64,000 bases of DNA from NCBI GenBank assembly GCA_026874595.1, contig CM049318.1, positions 57,209,750 to 57,273,749 on the forward strand, given 5' to 3'. Numbering within the stretch: the first letter of the stretch is position 1; every line of letters begins with the position of its first letter. Source of the stretch: Sipunculus nudus. Lineage: Eukaryota > Annelida > Sipuncula > Golfingiida > Sipunculidae. Both the position numbers and the translations under genes were made by a program. This document shows, in pieces, positions 36,706 to 48,123 of the stretch. The notes beneath the pieces were generated by a model that searched no databases, was not told where the DNA came from, and saw only the letters and a program-made list of their open reading frames with translations.

Positions 36706-38103
36706 CTGAAGAATTAACAATAAAGAATATTTATTTTTATTAGGTAAAAAATAAAGTTCAGTTGTATAGATAAGTCAATATATATGGCACAGATAGGTCG
36801 CTGTAAGATAATATACACAGCTCATTTTTGTACTGGTTTTAAAAAGCAATTCTATATAATGTTTTTTAATTCATTCACGTTTTGTTTTTGAGTTTTTAAA
36901 CGGTTGGCCTTGAACCTTCTAAATTCAAATTCAAGGAGGTCTTGGACAAATCTCCTTCAACTCTTAAGATTAGCCTATATTTTGTTAGGTACGAGCGGAA
37001 AATCTAATTTAAGCACCCAGAATTCCGAAATGTTGGATCCAGAAATGTGATTGTACTGTCTCCTTGGACAACCAAAATAATGTCACTATGCCTGTATCCT
37101 GTGAGCAATATGATAGAACATGATTTTAGCACCGTATTAGTCTATGGTAGCAGTTGGACCTAGAAACATCTAATTTAATTAAAATCCAAACTTTGTAGGT
37201 GCAGCAACTGTCTTGTTGAACAGATAAAGTCATCAAAGTTGTAGATTTCTACACCTACATTTAAAATAACCTGGGAAGCTATTTAAATTCCTTATAACTG
37301 ATATGTAAATGGTACCATCAGACCTGTGCAAGGACAGACTAATCAAGCTCTATTGGTATACACTATTTCAGATAGGAAGACGAGTAGGAAAACATATGAA
37401 GGATTTCAAAACATCTTTTGTTTCAAATTGAGGGTAAAATCTTCATTCCTTCGTTAAGGTACAGGGTGACAATAGAGATTGATATTATTGACCATGCGGG
37501 CAAGATCACCAGTTTTTAAGCTTCTCCTGGAATATGATGGATAGAACGTGTTTGAAATTATAAGAAAAAAAACATGCCGTACTTGAAAAAGTAATATGGG
37601 GTCATATTAATCCTAGCATATTGCAGAATTGACCTTGAAGAGGAATGTCAAGTTAACAAGTTTTCGAACTTCCCTGAACGTCACCAGAGGATATTTAACA
37701 GTTTCCGGGACTAGAAGAAACCTGGTGATATAGGATTACCGTATCTGAGACGCATTGTCTACAATTTGGCTATTAATAGAAATTTTATATAACGGATTGT
37801 ACACATTGTATCATACATTTGCTGTCCGTAAATATGTTACACATGTATTATGTTTGTTAACCGCTATTTTTCTTACAATCAGAATTTTAAGGCAACCTAA
37901 GAATTGAATAAAAACTGAAAGCAATCTAGCCAACATTAAAAAGATTGTTCGTCACGTTTTCCTTTATTTATATAGTTTGATACTTAACTTTGTAAAATGT
38001 AAACTGCATGATATATTTTTATAACATGGTGGTTATTGTCTCGAAGTTATTTAACCGGGAGAGTTGTCCGAGGAATACATGTTTCGGGTGTTATCTTTTT
38101 TTT

Positions 38104-38181
38104 TGGGGGGGGGGGGGTAATCGTTTAGGGTAGTTGTCTGGGGTAACTGACGAAAGGTAATTTCCGGGGGGGGGGGGGGGT
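38104..38181. repeat. Paired poly(G) runs
   Basis: Two G-runs of about 13 bases, about 60 bp apart, each followed by TAAT or TATT, with similar flanks (GGGTAATCGTTTAGG; GGTAATTTCC), suggesting a short local duplication. Confidence 0.6.
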
Positions 38182-38780
38182 ATTTTATATAGCTATTACT
38201 GAAACATCTAATGATAACAGTTATTTGACACAGAGTGGCCTAACCAGGAGTCAAAGTCACCCACCCAGTCAAGGTCTTAATCCCAAATATTCAAATAATC
38301 CATGACCTGTTTGCTTATATTTATTCGTCATATTCCAGTGAGTGAAAGTGACCCCCGGAAGGGAAACTATGCAAACAAATGTAAACAACAGAAGACGCAA
38401 CCATGTAGTCATGTGTTTTTGACAAAGTTGTTAACGATCTTTGGTGTTATTGAATTACAAGATAATCCATCACCCTGTTCAGTGCATGTATGATCATAAA
38501 TTGACAAAATTCAAGGTCAAGGTTTCTTTCAAAAGAACGATGATAATCGTAATTTATATAAGGAATATTCCTTATATAAATTAATTCACATTTCTTGGAA
38601 AATGGTTAAACTTTAACTGGCAAAAGCTGCAAAATACGGAAAGAACTGTTATTTTCATTTGAAAAAAAATAGATAAAAAAACTAAAAATTCAGTGAGATG
38701 AAGGGAAACATGCAGCAAGATGCTTTCATTTTCAAGACTTGAGTGAATAATTGATTAATTTTGATCTGTGATGTTCTTAC

Positions 38781-38885
38781 CTGCTTCACAAAGAACACTC
38801 GTTACATCTTGTAGCCATGTACCGGAAGAGCTGTTTAATTTCTGCTTCAACCCATGCGGACACAGCGTTAGGTAACAAGCCGTAC
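38781..38885 (-). CDS. Cys-module exon, type B (gene 1)
   Basis: A 105-nt exon, acceptor TTGATTTTAAG|GTACG and donor GCAG|GTAAGAA, phase 1-1, 34 codons. Begins TACYLTLCPHGLKQKL, carries an N-glycosylation site (NSS) and ends WLQDVTSVLCEA. Same length and phase as its paralogue at 3125-3229. The ends of the two exons are more alike than the middle, and the frame is intact in both while the flanking introns have diverged with many indels. That pattern indicates selection on a protein. It is expected to lie in the ectodomain of the surface glycoprotein ending at 32245. Confidence 0.75.
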
Positions 38886-39039
38886 CTTAAAATCAATTCA
38901 CACGTGGTCACTTCACAATCCATGCTATTTTTATTTATGTTTGCACATTAATTAGTGTATTACAATGTATCCCCTCTCCTGTAAATGTTTAACATAATTT
39001 ACCTTATTGCGATATTTTGGGTTGGCGGATAATTGACCC

Positions 39040-39620
39040 ATCCATGAACTCTATTTCATCTTAATTGCATATTCATTCAATGAATAATCATCAGCATTGA
39101 CCTAACAAGCAACCAATCAGGTGACCTTAAGCATTATGAGTTGTCAATCATCTGACAAATACAAAATTTTGCATAATTTGACAGAGCTCTGTCAAACAGA
39201 AGTCTGTACCATTAGGCAGTATCCAGGTCGGCATATTTTCCTTGATATTTTTTTATACACAGGAGACATTATAAAAAATTCTAGGCTGTAGGCTGCAGGA
39301 GCCATATTCCTCTGACTTCCAAGTAAATAATAATGTCTAACCTGGCATGTAATTCGTATGAGACAAATAATCCATAATATTGCAAAACAGTTCACAATGA
39401 CTGCGCTATGAGGACAGCGATACCAGTTGATGACGTCAGTCAATACGACGTCTTGCGTCATCGAGCTTTGTGACGTCTTTATTATATTGAAAGCATGGTC
39501 ACGCTAACGTGGGCATGGAAGGAGCATTTTCGGGGCTCATTGTAATAACTTGGTTAAAAGGGCGGAACATTTGGGCACTGGTGGATAGGTCAATTGCGGA
39601 CATCACTTTCGGAGCAGGTG
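39040..39620. other. Segment absent from the left copy; CRE-like motifs
   Basis: About 550 bp with no counterpart at 3385-3425, so an insertion here or a deletion there. Contains TGACGTCA at 39432-39439 and further GACGTC and TGACG words up to 39477. No TIR or tail was found. Confidence 0.45.
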
Positions 39621-40082
39621 AATGGACAACTAATGCCGGCGTGCTTGTATTCATCATGATTACATTCTTTAAGCCAGCTATTCATCTCGATTTTCTGTAG
39701 AATTTATGTGGTTTCTGGCTTGCCATGCTTATATATTGATGCACTGTAAGTATTTCCTGTTGAGAATGGTTCTTATAACACCATTGAGTTATGTATGAGC
39801 TTGTTTATATATATATGCTGCTAGTAAACATATACCATGGGCTCATGTTGATAAACAAACAAAAACATGTACTTGAAGTTAGTAGGATGTATATATGTGA
39901 ACGTTGAAATGTCACTAGTTGCAAAACGCCGTTTGTTAAATCTGATTCGTCTGATTTGCTACCAGAGAGCCTCGAAGAATTAGTTTGGATTATTTTGGAG
40001 GTCCCAGCCTGTTATAAACACGAGGATGTAACAGGTATGAATAGCCTGCGAATATCTTTAGTTAAGCCAGTGTTACAAACAA

Positions 40083-41104
40083 CCTACGATTTTGACTATC
40101 GTACGAATTCTACAGGGCTAGGACAGATGGAACCGTCGTAGGTTTAGGAGATATTTTTTTTTATTTAATATCGTGGGAGCGTTCACATATAAAATATGTG
40201 TTGTACGACGGTCATGGGAAAATTGGTCAGGGCTAGGTCTAATCGTACGCTCTTCCTATGGGAGTCGTATGAGGTCCGTACGATGGTCGTAATACAAAAG
40301 AAAAATATCCCCAATTTTCTCTCGTAGACCTGTCGCATATATGTTGCGCGATGTATGTGACTAAAGCCTTGGGCCCAACTGGACGCATGAATTTTGGGAT
40401 CGCACGTCCCCTGCGAATTTTGGGTGCGATGGGGGCCGTGGAGGTGGTAGAGGTAGAGGAAAAGGCTTGGTCACATTCGGCTTAAGGGGCCTTACGGCCT
40501 GTGTGAGTCCAAATTTTGTTCAGAATCTCACGTGCCACGCAAGTCCTTCTTGCGCAATATCAGTGTCGCAGCCAGCCCGTAAGCACGCATGGGGCATGTT
40601 GGAAAAACCATACTGAGCACGCAAGGGGCACTTACTTTCTCATTGTGTGCGACGTGCGTCTTAGACCACGGATTTCGATCCCATGGGACCTTAAAAATGT
40701 GCAGGTCTCACTTGCAAACTCCTTGCAGGGGGAGCAAGTTACACTTGCGGCCTCATTGTTCCCTGAGAATTCGAAGAATTTGTTAGACATGTCCAACATC
40801 CTCCGTACGTGCTTACAGGCTGTCCACGACCTCGAAATTTTGAAAGACGGACTAGCGTAGCACGTGAGATTATGCACAAATTGTGGACGCAAACAGGCCC
40901 TAGGAGCCCGTACGGCCGGTTATGACCTAGGCTTTAAATAGGGCTTAAGCCAAACCCACTGCGTTCGCAGGAATGACCTTCAACGGTAGAACATTCGTAA
41001 GACCGTCAAAGGTAGAACGTGCGGCATCCGTTGGGCTGTTGTATTAAAGTCCTACGAATCACAGGGCCTAAGGTAACAAAAAATCGTACGAAAGTCGTAG
41101 GTTT
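40083..41104. mobile_element. Foldback element (long imperfect inverted repeat)
   Basis: The two halves are reverse complements around about 40.69 kb. AATCTCACGTGCCACGCAAG (40524-40543) pairs with AATCTCACGTGCTACGCTAG read on the minus strand from about 40872; CCGTAAGCACG...CATGTTGG (about 40577-40600) pairs with the 40790-40815 region. The outer ends ACCTACGATTTTGACTATCG and ACCTACGACTTTCGTACG also match in inverted orientation. The arms are about 0.5 kb each. No transposase. Open frames over the arms are by-products of the symmetry. Confidence 0.7.
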
Positions 41105-41307
41105 ATCAGAGTCATAAGGCATCGTACAACAGACTTGAGAGATCTGCTTGCCATAAAAGTGATCTACAACTCTGAAAAAAAATTGAAGATGTTCAAAATT
41201 CTTTGCCAAGGGTCAATGACAGTTTTTTTCCTCCGTAAAACACCTGAATTTTGTGGGAAATACCAGATACTAGCCTAGGAATTTCCCCTATTTTCTGCTG
41301 TAGACCT

Positions 41308-41317
41308 GTCGTATATG
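41308..41317. repeat. Target-site duplication, left (GTCGTATATG)
   Basis: GTCGTATATG before the left end of the hAT is repeated at 45624-45633. An uninterrupted related sequence (CTGTCGCATATATGTTGCGC, 40332-40351) resembles the pre-insertion state. hAT elements normally duplicate 8 bp, so two of the ten bases may match by chance. Confidence 0.65.
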
Positions 41318-41599
41318 CTTTCTGGAGATCTCGGACCTTTCACATCTCGGCCCACACGAAGTCGGACCACTTAGTACAATCTCGGACCATCCGGTCGACG
41401 ATCTCGGACCACATTCCGTACCATCTCTGACCCATTCAGACCTCGATCAGACTCATGATGTCGTTGTCACATGTGTATGTTCCGTCTTCAAACGTATTTA
41501 AAGCTAATTATTAAAACATTATTACTCCACGCATAACTGTTGCCTCTCTCTCCATGGGTGTATGCAAGGGGGCGGGGAGGGGATCGGTAGGGTCGTAGA

Positions 41600-41632
41600 A
41601 CCCCCCCCCCCCCCCCCACAAAAAAAAAAAAA
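41600..41632. repeat. Poly(C)-poly(A) junction
   Basis: About 18 C followed by CA and about 12 A, a low-complexity run inside the hAT 5' region. Confidence 0.9.
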
Positions 41633-41870
41633 TTCCAAAAGGTCCACATATTTTCCTAAGACATGTTTAAGGGCCTTTTCACAATGACATAAATTAAAAA
41701 AAAGCATTGATCAGGCACCAGCAGTGAGTCCAAAGACCTTGCCAATTGCGTGATGTAAATCTATTCCGATTCCAGCAACTATAGACTGAGCCATCCGCTT
41801 TCAAACTGATGGCGCTATAATCGATTTTCTTGTCTCCTAGCAACTGATTAGAGGTGCGGACGGGACTAAG

Positions 41871-44080
41871 ATAAGAACACTGTCAGATGATCAGAAGTAC
41901 ACTCTGTTAAAGCATCATTCAAAACCAGGTGATGACTACATCTTCCCGTCTCAGTACGAAGGTGGGTGTAATCGCTCTTTCCAAAGAGACTGGCTTGATA
42001 GCTATCCTTGGTTAGTCTACAGCAAGTGTCTAGATGGTGCGTTCTGTCTATAATGTGCACTGTTCGCCTCTCCAAGGAACAGCCTCGGGATCCTTATCAA
42101 CAAACCGTTGACCAAGTGGCGGGAGAGGTCTGAATACATTGGACCTCATGCCACAAAAGGCCACCATATTGAGGCACAAAATGCTGCTATGGATTTCATT
42201 GCCAAGATTGACAATCCTGAGAAAACGGTAGAGGCTTACTCAGAGTCATCCAGTCAAAACTATGAGAGTAACCTTCATATTCTGAGATACTGTGTGGAAG
42301 CTGTGCTCTTCTGTGGTTGACAATGTATAGCCCTTAGAACAAGAAACGAAGCTAGTTCATGTAGCGATGGTAGCAATCCCGGCAATTTCATTGCCCTGCT
42401 AAGAAGTTATGCACAACATGATGACGCTCTTCTGAAACACTTAACTGAGCCTGCACAGAAAAATGCTACATATATCTCCTCTGTTACACAAAACTAAATT
42501 ATTGAGATAATAGGAAAGGATATTATCCAGAAAAGAATCGTAGAGGAAATAGAGAAAGCCAAGTTTTTCTCAATTCTTGCAGATGAAGTAGTTAGCCATA
42601 ATAGAGAAGTGTGCTCGCTCTGTATCAGATTTGTTGATGCTGAGCAGAATATTAGAGAGGAGTTCGTGGAATTTATAGGACTAGTGAGAACAACTGGCGA
42701 GCACATAGCATCAGCAATCAAGAAAACCATAGAGAACTTGGGACTGGATATTGAACACGTCAGAGGACAAGGATATGATGGGTGCAGTGCTATGTCCAGT
42801 GAAGCAGTTTGTGTTCAGGCAGTTATAAAGAGATCATCACCCAAAGCACTGTATGTACACTGCTACGGGCACTGCCTTAATTTAGTGATCGCTCATAGAT
42901 GCAAACTTGCCAATGTAAGAAACGTGATAAGCATTCTGAAGGAGACCTGTCTGTTTTTCCTGCACAGCCCTAAGAGAACGGCTCTTCTGGAGAGTATAGT
43001 TCAGGACGAAGTTGTCCAAAAGTCTAAGAGGAAAGCCATTCTGGACTTTTATAAAACTCGATGGGCAATGCGTCATGTAGCATATAGTCACTTCTTCACA
43101 AGCTTCGTATATATTGTGAAGGCTCTGGAAGTAATTGCCTACTCCCTCCACCAGGACACTATCTCCGCCGACTTCACCTCAGGCTGGGACAGCGACTCCA
43201 AGGCAAAAGCATCCTCGTTGATACGTGCTCTTTGTTCTTTTGACTTCATAGTAACATGTACAAGATGCTGTCATATCTGAGTGGCATTACTGTGAAGCTA
43301 CAAAGGATATCCACCGATATATTACAGGAATTTTTGGATTTTCAGGAGATCAAACACGTTTACTCGGAAATTAGATCAAATGTTGACAAAGAATTTCAGC
43401 AGATCTATCGACATGCCAAGTGAATGGCCTCGGCTGTTGACGTAGAACCATCTCGACCACGGATCACAGGACGTCAAACACACAGAAGTAACATTCCAAC
43501 CGATGCAGCAAAAGAATGACGTAGAGAGTAACTACTTGAGAAATCTTGCCATTCCCTTCCTTGATAACATTATAATACAGCTTTCCGAGAGATTTTCTGA
43601 TGTTGCCCGTCAATGTGCTGGCCTGCTTGCTCTAGTACCAACCAACAGGTAAAACTCCACAGCAGATGAAACAAAGTCTCTTAAAGAAGCTGTGACGATT
43701 TTCCAGGATGACCTACCGAACCCTGAACTTGTCGATAAAGAGCACTGGGAGAAAGTCCCGGATGACAAATTGCCAAAGTCAGCTGCTCAGTGCATAAAGA
43801 AATGTGACATAACCTTATTTCCAAATATATTCACCCTCCTGAAACTTCTGTGTACACTTCCTTCAACGTCGTGCGAGTGTCGTAGAGCGAACCTTCATTG
43901 CTCTACGCAGGCTCAACACCTATAACCGTTTTTCCATGACCCAATAAAGAATGTCTAGTTTAGCCCTCATTCGTGTACACTACGGGAAGAGGGTTGATAT
44001 AGAGGAAGTGGTACGTGTATTCTACCAAAAGCAATCTAGACGTATGCATTTCGGGCATGTTTTAAAAGACTAGAAGAGAG
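41871..44080 (+). pseudogene. hAT transposase, TTF/DUF4371/ZMYM1-like, broken
   Basis: Order of readable parts: TTF-type zinc finger area (LSDDQKYTLLKHH, FPSQYEGGCNRSFQRDWLDS, PWLVYSKCLDGAFCL), then WRERSEYIGPHATKGHH; DUF4371 (AKFFSILADEVV near 42560, RGQGYDGCSAMS near 42765, ALYVHCYGHCLNLVIA near 42850); and the C-terminal hAT dimerisation block (NIFTLLKLLCTLPSTSCECR near 43825-43875). It has in-frame stops near 42052, 42318 and 42497 and a frameshift near 43260. The longest intact piece is 42609-43280 (223 codons). Once a cut-and-paste transposase, now inactive. Asp in LADEV and the RGQxYDG motif remain. Confidence 0.85.
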
Positions 44081-44509
44081 ACTCTGAAATGATTGTTTTT
44101 GTGTGACAGAGCAGGTATAGCCTTAGGTGGCATTCCTCAATGTCTCACATAATGACTGGGATTAATTATAATTTCATGCACTTTATTATATGAGACTTTA
44201 TACTGCTCATAAGCATCTGTGCCCATAATATTTCCCACTACGGAATGAAAGTCCTCAGTCTGTGTCAAATCTGCAGGAATCTATTTTTTTTATTGAAATT
44301 TTAATCACATCTTGCTGTTATTTTATTGTGAAAAGGTTCAAAAGATTATGATCACGACCCACCCAGAAAAAAACCCTAGATACACCCCTGCTCTCTTTAT
44401 CATTCTCTCCATCATTATTCGTTCGCTACAAATCGTCTTAATATTCATTTATAAATAATTCTAAAGTTTGTGCATTTGATAGTGTATTAAAGTATACGAG
44501 TGTGTGTGA

Positions 44510-44890
44510 TAAAGAATGAAAAAAAAGACAGAATGAATGTATGATTAAATGAATTAAAGAATGAATGAAAGAAAGGTTAAATGATAGACAGATTGAATGA
44601 AAGAAAGATTGAATGATATACAGACAAAATGAATGAAAGATTGAATGAGAGAAAGACTGAATGAATGAATGAATGAATGAATGAATAAAAAAAAGATTTA
44701 ATGAACGAAAGATTAAATGAATAAATAAAAGAAAGATTGAGTGACAGACAGACAAAATAAATGAAAGATGAATGAAGGAAGGAAAGGATGAATGAAAGTA
44801 GGAAAGGCTGAATAAAAGACAGTTTGAATGAAAGAAAAATTAAATGATAGACAGACAAAATGATAAAAAGGTTGAATAAGAGGAAGATTG
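44510..44890. repeat. GAATGAAT/GAAAGA-type minisatellite
   Basis: Long array of degenerate (GAATGAAT)(GAAAGAAAGATT) words. It produces two Phe/Ile/Ser-rich minus-strand frames (44438-44972), which are not genes. Confidence 0.9.
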
Positions 44891-45623
44891 AATCTCGTTT
44901 TGATATTTTATATATACGAAATTCTAATAAACATTTCAGCTCTTCGAGTTTAAATATGGTGTCAATTCCCACTTTTGAATTTCTGTTTTATGTATATATC
45001 CAAACTTACAACTGTTTTCACTCTTTAATATTACCTAGAACGGTAGTTGAACTGTAGATATGTAACAGCGATACACCAGTTCTGATTCTTTGATTCACAC
45101 GTGCTCACTTGTACATTTTTGGTTTACGTAATTTATCACAGATTTCATATTTCGGTTTCCATAACTCTTTTTATATTGTATATTAAGTTCTATTAAACTT
45201 TGTCATTTCCCTTTGAGTTAGAATATGGTGTCATGCGTTTCACAAAAACTATTATAAATTAGGTTTAAGAGAGTATGCGTGTGTGTCAAATGTATTCTGA
45301 GTGGATATACATACTGAACTATGTCGTAGGCCTTTTTTGTCCAAATGGAATTTTAAATATCTGAATCGCGCGCAGACGAAATAATATTGTGTATTATTAA
45401 CATAACATTGGTTATTTCATAACAGTTTAGGCGGCCAGGACATGTATGTTACTTAGGTCCGAGATCGTAGTTGCCCGATAGCAAAGTGGTCCGAGATCAT
45501 AGTGGCCAGATACAAAATGGTCCGAGGTCGTCGGCCCAGTGGTCCAAGATCGTAATGGTCCGATCTGAAGTGGTCCGACTTCGAGTGGGCCGAGATGTAA
45601 AAGGTCCTAGATCTCCAGGTACC

Positions 45624-45633
45624 GTCGTATATG
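45624..45633. repeat. Target-site duplication, right (GTCGTATATG)
   Basis: Copy of 41308-41317 directly after the right hAT end. Confidence 0.65.
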
Positions 45634-45852
45634 TGTTGTGCGATGTATGTGACTTAGGTTTTAAACGTCAGACATCAGAATAGACCTTTTACTTGTTTCG
45701 GCCGAAACCCATAGCATATATAATAGAAATAAAAGAAGGCATCTGCCCACCATGATGCTTTACTTTGATATATTTTGGTTAAGAACGACTTTGGCGAAAG
45801 AACTTGTGCCAAATGAGCGAGGTGACACTATAAGTCCATTCCATATCACCGT

Positions 45853-48122
45853 ACTTACGTGTTAAGGTATGTTTCCATGTGCGCGTATATGCGTGAATTG
45901 GCAGGCTGATATATTTCTACAGTATATCGAGCAACCCTCCCACAAAAACATGGTTAGGTGACGTCGTTTTACTCTGAGTTCATGCAGACCCTATGCGAGA
46001 AAATCGCTCATGTGCCGATATTCACGCACATTCGCACATACGCATATACGGCTGACGGACAAATGGAAACACCCCAGCTGGAAAACCGTATGAGCGATTT
46101 ATCACGCATATAGGCATAAACGCGCACATTGAAACACCCCTTTAAAGAATACTTGTCTAATATAGAATTGTACATATGGTCTTAATATGATCGACTTCCA
46201 CTGTTGGTTCTACCGAGGTGCCGGTGTGTGTAAATAACAGATTACTTTCGTGACAAGATCTTTACCCTATTAGGTGTGTTTATTTTTAAAATGTTCATCA
46301 CTGAATACATCCATAAGGAAACCAACACTTTGCCTTGCAATGAAATTTAAGAAAATAATATTACATTGGGGAAAACAGTCTATATTTGTCCAAGACAGTA
46401 ATAAGTGCGGTCATGGTCACCATGTGACAAACGTTGATTGGGTAATAGCGTTATTTATCGATGTCCCTTCGTAGAGCGTCATCGAGAAAGTTGTAAAGGT
46501 TAAAAGTTAAATCAAATCTTGATATATTGCGTTTGTGCTCATGCTGTCATCTATAAATCATGTTGAATTAACACGAAAGATAGCGTCTTCTCTTTTAAAT
46601 ATATTTGTACCTCCCAATATATTGCCCTGAAACCGTTTGCTTACTCCTGTATCACAGGCACCAACTTAAACACATCGAGTGAGACTCCGGTGCCATAAAA
46701 CCTGTCAATCAGGAGATGTCCTGACTGTCTTGGCCCATAAAAACATCAGAGGTTCTGGTGACTCGGTCCTCGGACCCGATACACAGTCACACACTGTGCT
46801 ACCCGTGTCATTTCAGCTGCTGCCCCTAGGCCTATTGTACGGATCAGCTGCGACAGGTTCTAACGTTACAAAAAAACTACATTCGGCCAGTGGACCGCAG
46901 TGTCATGAAGGTCCATGTATGGACTATTTTGTACTACACTCTGTTTGGGATATGTCACGCATGCGCAAAATTGTTTTCCCGGTCACGCGGCCTTGAAATT
47001 GTAAACAGATACACGTGGACTAATTACTAACACGCGGAACCATAACAAGGTGTTCACAGGCTCAGGGGAAGGTACTGAGACCGTATGCTAGATGGTTTTG
47101 CCTGGAAACTATTAATGTTAACTTATAGTGTGGAAGAATAGGCATACTTGTAGTATCTTGAATAATATTATAAGGGCTTGTCCCGAGCAATAATAGAGGA
47201 TATTATGGGTGTGAATCGGAATCTGTCATAGGCCTCGTTTAGAGAGCCCCCTGGGTGGAGATGGAACTTGAATAAACTTTTTATAGTTTAATCTGTGTTG
47301 TATGTTGCTTAGAGCATGAACACTAAACGGGACGAGAATATTGCTCCTGATGTTCATGTTCATATAATGTCAGTAAGTCCTCAAGTAACTATGGTTGGCT
47401 AACGATGTTCGCTAAAGGGAAATTATTGGAAAATCAAACCTTCGTGAATGCGTGGTCCGATCATCAAAGGGAACAAGTAAAGCAAAATATTGATCTATAA
47501 ATAATAATAGTTCTTGTATGTTACCTGAATAAGAAAGACTGTTATAAGAAATGATGTAAAATTAAAAAAAAAACAACTGCCGATAATAAACTAGAATTTC
47601 CATTTGTTCGATGTTTTGCCTTGAGTCGTCGTCCAATTTGTATATGAATTTGAAGCCACTTATAGTAACTTAATCGAGGTATAAGTGCAAATATCCTCAC
47701 TAACTTTCAGCAGAAACAGCATTCATTACAAAAATTGCTTTCCCACTAGTAGTCCTTTTTCCGCAAGTTGTTGCTTATAAATCTAAGGAACAATTAATGT
47801 GTTTATTAAATTTGCATTAAAGTTATTTAAAAAGTAGAGTATTTCCTTTAAACATGTTAAAAGAAGAGTCACTCGACAGGGAGGCAGGTGCTGCGTGCTC
47901 ATTTCACACAAAATGATACGATAATCAATTTTTACCACAATGCTTATAATATATGTAAATTAGCTAATTAAATATAGTCAGGTGGCTTAGCAATGATGGG
48001 GACAAAAGCAACATATATGGGACTTCTGGAGGGGAAGACCAGTTTCTACAAGAACCGAAGTAAGCAGGTAAACCACAATATATAATGCTACCAAAAGTCC
48101 TCAAGATTTATTTTTTCAATCA
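45853..48122 (+). repeat. Tandem duplication, unit 1 (2,270 bp)
   Basis: The unit runs from ACTTACGTGTTAAGG to CAAGATTTATTTTTTCAATCA and is followed, after one extra A at 48123, by a second unit at offset 2,271. I found no difference between the units in line-by-line comparison. It contains a TTAA MITE at its start. Two open frames (46274-46474 and 46679-46996) are duplicated with it; neither has a recognisable domain, signal peptide or splice context, and they are not called as genes. Confidence 0.9.
45862..46145. mobile_element. TTAA-flanked MITE, copy 1 (284 bp)
   Basis: TTAA at both ends, inverted terminal repeats of about 35-40 bp: TTAAGGTATGTTTCCATGTG left and, on the minus strand, TTAAAGGGGTGTTTCAATGT right, both continuing GCGCGTATATGCG-like. 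TTAA duplication is typical of piggyBac-type elements. No coding capacity. Confidence 0.75.
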
Positions 48123-48123
48123 A

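Larger units (their letters stand above)
41318..45623 (+). mobile_element. 4.3-kb hAT element (ZMYM1/DUF4371-type), degenerate
   Basis: Ends carry inverted repeats (CTGGAGATCTCGGACCTTT left; minus-strand CTGGAGATCTAGGACCTTT right), continuing as CACATCTCGGCCCAC and CGAAGTCGGACCACTT for about 55 bp. Both ends hold extra copies of the ATCTCGGACC word (41325-41445; 45448-45605), a subterminal transposase-binding type array. A broken transposase occupies 41.87-44.08 kb. The 3' third (44.1-45.4 kb) is non-coding with a GAATGAAT-type minisatellite. Poly(C)/poly(A) (41600-41632) lies in the 5' part. Confidence 0.75.

Noticed and set aside
40516-40892. Overlapping ORFs on both strands
   Set aside because: By-products of the symmetric foldback element; no family resemblance.
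44438-44972. Two Phe/Ile/Ser-rich minus-strand ORFs resembling multi-pass membrane protein
   Set aside because: They translate a GAATGAAT/GAAAGA minisatellite in two frames.
46679-46996. 105-codon ORF, perfectly duplicated at 48950-49267
   Set aside because: Perfect conservation is explained by the whole 2.27-kb unit being identical. No domain, signal peptide or splice sites.
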